Source: a virus. Taken from it: 41,228 bases of DNA. The stretch spans positions 1-41,228 of the IMG/VR virus record IMGVR_UViG_3300050821_002563. One strand, written 5' to 3'. Both the position numbers and the translations under genes were made by a program. The notes under the pieces were generated by a model that ran no database searches, was not told the origin of the DNA, and saw only the letters and a program-made list of their open reading frames with translations. This document shows, one piece after another, positions 37,908-41,228 of the stretch. Position 1 is the first letter of the stretch. Each line of letters starts with the position of its first letter.

Positions 37908-37972
37908 GCAAGCGATACTTATGGGGTAGGTGGGAGAGAGAGTTAACCGACCTACTTATGGGGTAGCTTGCC
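37908..37972 (+). promoter_or_regulatory. Nested leader hairpin with 14-bp direct repeat
   Basis: GGCAAG (37908-37913) pairs with CTTGCC (37967-37972), and inside it GTAGGT (37926-37931) pairs with ACCTAC (37950-37955). TACTTATGGGGTAG occurs twice (37916-37929, 37953-37966). It lies just before the 98-bp repeat, in the leader of the 38077 operon. Confidence 0.5.
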
Positions 37973-37985
37973 TAAGTATATATTA

Positions 37986-38083
37986 CCTCATTCTAACCAT
38001 TGGTTACAACAGGTGTTGTGATAGGGTTAGTGGTACTGGCCCACGTGAGGCCAATACAAAGAGAGAGGTAGATATTATGGGTA
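37986..38083 (+). repeat. 98-bp inverted repeat, left copy, with promoter/leader and start codon
   Basis: Perfect reverse complement of 41131-41228. It holds two operator-like palindromes, TAACCA-T-TGGTTA (37994-38006) and ACAACA-GG-TGTTGT (38006-38019), a GGCC-CACGTGA-GGCC element, the ribosome site GAGAGAGGTAG and the ATG plus next codon of the gene at 38077. Identity ends right after the start codon, so the regulatory head, not the gene, is duplicated. Confidence 0.92.
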
Positions 38084-38490
38084 ATGAGACTAAAGAGAAG
38101 ATGCAAATGACTAGGCAAGGCTTGCTAGAAGTAGCGAAGCCTCGCACTATGTCAGACGGGATCAATGCTGCTTTGAACATGGCAGATACTGTCACTCAAT
38201 TGTTAGTCGAACAAATGATGGATGAGATACAAGAGGGCCATGAAAACCCAACAGAAGACTATGGCCTCACTGCTCAAATTGCCTGGGCCCCAGTGCTTAC
38301 ATTGTTCTGGCAACTAGGGATAACTCCCAAGCAACTTCTAGACAGTGGCACTATTCCCAATGGCACTAAGAATGAGATCTATCAGTGCTTTGTACGCTTG
38401 TCAGACATGCTCAATAAGATGGCAACTAAAGAGCCCAGACCGGCCGCCGGTCACGGGCCTGGATGTGATGGCAATTGTTCAGATAACTAG
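38077..38490 (+). CDS. Paralogue 1 of an unknown family, 137 aa
   Basis: MGNETKEKMQMTRQGLLEVA, then 'SDGINAALNMADTVTQLLVE' and 'APVLTLFWQLGITPKQLLDS', ending with Cys/His 'HGPGCDGNCSDN'. Helical. The middle aligns with the next gene (FWQLGI versus LWALGI; LSDMLNK versus LDMLARK). The start at 38077 is inside the repeat with GAGAGAGG upstream; a longer frame from 37930 would translate the leader and is rejected. Confidence 0.72.
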   Translation: MGNETKEKMQMTRQGLLEVAKPRTMSDGINAALNMADTVTQLLVEQMMDEIQEGHENPTEDYGLTAQIAWAPVLTLFWQLGITPKQLLDSGTIPNGTKNEIYQCFVRLSDMLNKMATKEPRPAAGHGPGCDGNCSDN

Positions 38491-38504
38491 GTAATCACTC
38501 AAAT
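38488..38504 (+). repeat. TAGGTAATCACTC spacer repeat, copy 1
   Basis: TAGGTAATCACTCAAAT directly over the stop codon of the 38077 gene; TAGGTAATCACTCTAAT recurs over the stop of the next gene (38917-38933). The same junction sequence after two paralogues suggests they arose by duplication including the spacer. Confidence 0.6.
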
Positions 38505-38520
38505 CATTGGAGCAACAACA

Positions 38521-38919
38521 ATGAAGTCTGTATTCGACAACTTAAACAAGGTAGCCTCGCCCAAGACCAAGATTGAACTGCTTAACGCTGCTATCGGTAT
38601 GGGTAATGCTGCTAGTCAGACTGTGCGCATAGCTTCGGCTAAAAGACTGAGCCCGCATGAAATGGAAAAACTAGTACTCACTGCCTATTCGCCTAACTTC
38701 GCTTTACTTTGGGCCTTAGGTATTGACGCTGAAACACTCAAGACATGCGTTCCTTTCGCGGGATCATTTGCTCTTGAGTTATTCGAAGGTCTCACTAGTG
38801 ATCTCGACATGCTAGCCAGGAAAAATAGCGGGAGTGAACAACTTCCCGAGAAACTAGAGGCACCAAATGTAGTGCCTATTGTTATGCCAGGTATCAAGGT
38901 AACACTGCCCGAAGCATAG
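38521..38919 (+). CDS. Paralogue 2 of an unknown family, 132 aa
   Basis: MKSVFDNLNKVASPKTKIEL, helical core 'LLNAAIGMGNAASQTV', 'SPNFALLWALGIDAETLKTC', 'LFEGLTSDLDMLARK', then a Pro/Val-rich end. Diverged copy of the preceding gene by pattern and position. Soluble. No domain recognised. Confidence 0.7.
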   Translation: MKSVFDNLNKVASPKTKIELLNAAIGMGNAASQTVRIASAKRLSPHEMEKLVLTAYSPNFALLWALGIDAETLKTCVPFAGSFALELFEGLTSDLDMLARKNSGSEQLPEKLEAPNVVPIVMPGIKVTLPEA

Positions 38920-38949
38920 GTAATCACTCTAATTTCAGAGGATAGGAAA

Positions 38950-39138
38950 ATGAACAAAGCAACAAAGCAACAACTAGACAATGCCGTCAAGGTAATTAAG
39001 GAGATCCCTGATATGGATGGAGTAGTTCAAGACTTTGTCATGAACATGCTTAACTCTGCCCTTACTGGGGAGTCCGCAGACTTTACAGACTGCACTGACG
39101 ATACTTGTGAGTCGAATTACAAGCCTCGCAAGCACTAA
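38950..39138 (+). CDS. Hypothetical protein, 62 aa
   Basis: MNKATKQQLDNAVKVIKEIP, a helical N-terminus, then Asp/Thr/Cys-rich end (DFTDCTDDTCESNY). The late C..C recalls the Cys-rich end of paralogue 1 in this operon. GAGGATAGGAAA precedes the ATG. Confidence 0.65.
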   Translation: MNKATKQQLDNAVKVIKEIPDMDGVVQDFVMNMLNSALTGESADFTDCTDDTCESNYKPRKH

Positions 39139-39194
39139 GGTAAGCACACTGAGAGGGTAGCAAGTCTGCCCTCTCTTCATTTGGAGTAGCAGCA

Positions 39195-39572
39195 ATGACA
39201 AAACTAAATTCAGAAGAACGAGAGGCAAGGCGAAAAAAAATGCAAATAGAGGCAAGAGGCCAGGCAATGCAAAAGCGCGCTAAGGAAAGCTTGGAGCCAG
39301 TAGCCTATCACTTAAGCGAAGCCGATCTAAGCGAGATCATATCTAACCTCTCAATTAAGGGTTATCCTGAATACACTCAAATCCCAGCCTATTCCTACAT
39401 TGGAGAAAGATACAAATACTATCGAGATACTGAATTACTTCCCTTTGGTATCTGCGAGCACCTGGCAAAACTCGACTGGCTTAAAAGATATCTTGTGCCT
39501 AAAGTGTTATCTGAGCCAATTAAAGACGGTGGAGATGGATTTGGAGGAGAAGGCCAACCATACGGAACATAA
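39195..39572 (+). CDS. Hypothetical protein, 125 aa
   Basis: Charged N-terminal helix (MTKLNSEEREARRKKMQIEA), then 'LSEADLSEIISNLSIKGYPE' and an aromatic middle (YSYIGERYKYYRDTE), ending in a Gly-rich tail (GGDGFGGEGQPYG). Last gene of the unit, 21 nt before the terminator. No family recognised. Confidence 0.68.
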   Translation: MTKLNSEEREARRKKMQIEARGQAMQKRAKESLEPVAYHLSEADLSEIISNLSIKGYPEYTQIPAYSYIGERYKYYRDTELLPFGICEHLAKLDWLKRYLVPKVLSEPIKDGGDGFGGEGQPYGT

Positions 39573-39593
39573 TCAACCAAATAACGCATAAAG

Positions 39594-39624
39594 AAAGACC
39601 TCATGTGTTGTGCATGAGGTCTTT
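39594..39624. terminator. Bidirectional hairpin terminator
   Basis: AAAGACCTCATG (39594-39605) and CATGAGGTCTTT (39613-39624) form a perfect 12-bp stem with a 7-nt loop, so each strand ends in a T-rich run. It lies between the convergent ends at 39572 and 39653 and serves both units. Confidence 0.88.
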
Positions 39625-39652
39625 CAGTTTAGGGGGTTAGGATTACCTTACC

Positions 39653-41137
39653 CTAGTTGTTATCTCTTCCCTCAAGAGCATATAGAGGCTTGTCATTAGG
39701 CGAGTCCTGGCTGACATGTCTTAAAAGCCTTGATCTAATGGCATTACTGCCAATATTCTCAAGAGCCCCTACTAGAGTGCTGCCGAAAGCAGCTCCAAAT
39801 TGTTCCGCTTCAGTCTTGGGCTGTTGTGCTTTCATTCGTAGTGCCTCCCGTTGCCCTCTCATGCCGATAGCCGCATGATAGAGATCGTCTACTGTCAGAC
39901 TGAGCTTATACTTATTACCACTAGTCGTAGCATTACCACGTCCGATAGCAGCAAGCTTGGCTTTCTCAACACATTCACCAATAACAGCCGGGATCTCTCC
40001 CTCTAATTCAGCGCCTACTCTTGAGAGATCGGCCTCAAGTGGGATAAGACCACGTCCGTATAAGCGGAGCAGCTTTTGCACGGCCTCAGCGTCCGGGGCA
40101 TGAACATGAATTAGAGCATCCATGCGGCCAGGCCGTAGCATTGCCCTAGTTATCTGCTCCAGGTGATTCGTAGTCAGCACAGTAATGATCTCGACTGCCT
40201 TAGAGTCGACTCCATCCAAGGTGTTGAGAATATCGTTAAGGTGCTGATCACGGTCTCCATTTGTGACAGTATCGATATCCTCACAAAATACAACAGCCGG
40301 ACTATAGGTCTTGATGAAATTAAGGGCCTCAGGTAATTCCGAAGCCTTGCGTATGTACACAAATGTCCAACCGTTATCCTCACAATGCTTGGCCGTATGA
40401 TATGCGGTGAGCGTTTTACCACACCCATATGGGCCAGCAAGCAATATCCCTCTCTTGAGAGGTATTTTGTGATTACGGCATTCTTGAGAATATTTGATCG
40501 GAGTGAACAAATTAGTCTCAATTGCTGCTTTCACGTCTTCCGCAAAGATAAGGCCCTCGCTCTCAACTTTTGAGAGATCAAGGAATTTAGGGTGAATCAT
40601 TTGAATCGGCTTCCCGTTGTCACTCCGAAACTCAACACGGAAAGCCTTACCACGATAGATAGACTCTGTTTTGACTATCGCTTTGATCTCATCAACTAGC
40701 TGATTGAATAGCGGTTGATATTTGCGCCTCATTTCTCCACCTAGGCTAAATACCATGCGGCCGTCTGTCATGTGAGTACCTGTACCAATGTATCCATCTT
40801 TGCCGAATTGAGAGATCTTGAATGTTCCCCAAGGCACCTGAACAGATGTCTTGTGTCCTGTCTCCACCGTGATCATTTGAGGCGGTGAGTCACCGAAGAA
40901 GCCAGGGGTTGGCACTGCAATACAGTAGCCAAATAGCTTCTCCATTGCTTTTACCATTGCTAGTGCGCCATCCCATACAAACGATTCAATCACTGCCCCG
41001 ACTCCAATGATCTGTTCATCTTCGTCAGACTTGCGATAGAGCATGTCGGCCGCTTCTCGATACTCTAATTTCTCAGGAACAATGAGCTTATCCCCAATCT
41101 TCTCAATTTCAGCCAATTTAATAGGTTTCATACCCAT
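39653..41137 (-). CDS. AAA+ ATPase (classic AAA family)
   Basis: 494 aa. The N-terminal 200 residues are a mixed beta-type adaptor domain. AAA module: Walker A GPYGCGKT (235-242), Walker B VVFCEDID (282-289), sensor 1 TTN (322-324) and arginine fingers in RPGRMD (335-340), the classic spastin/CDC48-like arrangement rather than MoxR. A short Gln/Lys-rich C-terminus follows. Such proteins form hexamers that remodel or unfold proteins. A partner could be the vWA protein at 3511. Transcription starts from the right copy of the 98-bp repeat, as for the opposing operon. Confidence 0.88.
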   Translation of the reverse strand: MGMKPIKLAEIEKIGDKLIVPEKLEYREAADMLYRKSDEDEQIIGVGAVIESFVWDGALAMVKAMEKLFGYCIAVPTPGFFGDSPPQMITVETGHKTSVQVPWGTFKISQFGKDGYIGTGTHMTDGRMVFSLGGEMRRKYQPLFNQLVDEIKAIVKTESIYRGKAFRVEFRSDNGKPIQMIHPKFLDLSKVESEGLIFAEDVKAAIETNLFTPIKYSQECRNHKIPLKRGILLAGPYGCGKTLTAYHTAKHCEDNGWTFVYIRKASELPEALNFIKTYSPAVVFCEDIDTVTNGDRDQHLNDILNTLDGVDSKAVEIITVLTTNHLEQITRAMLRPGRMDALIHVHAPDAEAVQKLLRLYGRGLIPLEADLSRVGAELEGEIPAVIGECVEKAKLAAIGRGNATTSGNKYKLSLTVDDLYHAAIGMRGQREALRMKAQQPKTEAEQFGAAFGSTLVGALENIGSNAIRSRLLRHVSQDSPNDKPLYALEGRDNN

Positions 41138-41228
41138 AATATCTACCTCTCTCTTTGTATTGGCCTCACGTGGGCCAGTACCACTAACCCTATCACAACA
41201 CCTGTTGTAACCAATGGTTAGAATGAGG
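41131..41228 (-). repeat. 98-bp inverted repeat, right copy
   Basis: Exact reverse complement of 37986-38083, carrying the same palindromes, leader and ATG, here for the AAA ATPase (ATG at 41137). It ends at the window edge. If the sequence is circular, base 1 extends the match by one T and then diverges, so the repeat would be 99 bp. Confidence 0.92.

Noticed and set aside
37930-38490. Longer form of the 38077 gene starting at 37930
   Set aside because: It would translate the hairpin leader and inverted-repeat promoter region; the ATG at 38077 has the ribosome site and is shared with the ATPase copy of the repeat.
1-41228. Alternative genetic code (TGA or TAG recoded)
   Set aside because: Despite the TCA-anticodon tRNA, many genes stop at TGA in ATGA overlaps and main genes are open with the standard code.

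Overview
This 41.2 kb window looks like a complete or near-complete genome of a tailed phage with a podovirus-type virion, recovered from an uncultured source. The recognisable genes are a large terminase, a portal, a scaffold-like protein, a major capsid protein, an adaptor-like and a nozzle-like tail protein, a fibre-like protein, large ejection-type proteins, a GH24 lysozyme and an ERF single-strand annealing protein. No DNA or RNA polymerase, helicase, primase, integrase or repressor of a recognisable type is present, and no sequence feature identifies the host. The genetic code appears standard: TGA, TAA and TAG all close genes, often in ATGA overlaps. The map is probably circular. Gene 1..243 reads leftward off the left edge, and the next leftward gene would be the AAA ATPase at the right edge, so the leftward operon closes across the ends. 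The right edge is one copy of a 98-bp inverted repeat, a common place for an assembly to break.

Layout. (1) 7702 back to 1, minus strand: about twenty small early-type genes in tight ATGA-style overlaps, with zinc-ribbon, ribbon-helix-helix and membrane proteins, an exported SGNH hydrolase, a vWA protein and a DUF7873-like protein. A tRNA cluster (His, Ile, Ala, Gln and unusual tRNAs) is interleaved with them. (2) 7703..8198: non-coding divergent control region with hairpins and a terminator. (3) 8199..30178, plus strand: packaging, head, tail, ejection and lysis genes. (4) 33051 back to 30141, minus strand: a virion-like protein, small unknown genes and ERF. (5) 33118..37200, plus strand: a conserved phage gene pair, G-rich pentameric non-coding tracts, tRNA-Arg and a chain of small, partly duplicated genes. 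(6) 37201..38076: non-coding, structured leader. (7) 38077..39572 (plus) and 41137..39653 (minus): convergent units started by the two identical 98-bp repeat copies and separated by a bidirectional hairpin terminator.

Most striking observations. Two adjacent tRNA genes at about 4333..4407 and 4477..4555 are circularly permuted: the 3' half (T arm, acceptor, CCA) precedes the 5' half (acceptor, D arm), and acceptor and anticodon stems pair only in that order. A third neighbour has a UCA anticodon without U33. tRNA-Ala and tRNA-Ile overlap by 6 nt. G-rich NNNGG tracts adjoin tRNA genes on the transcribed strand, with a 36-bp exact repeat between two of them. A motif of about 15 bp occurs in five gene-start regions. 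A 98-bp inverted repeat carries promoter, leader and start codon for two opposing transcription units.
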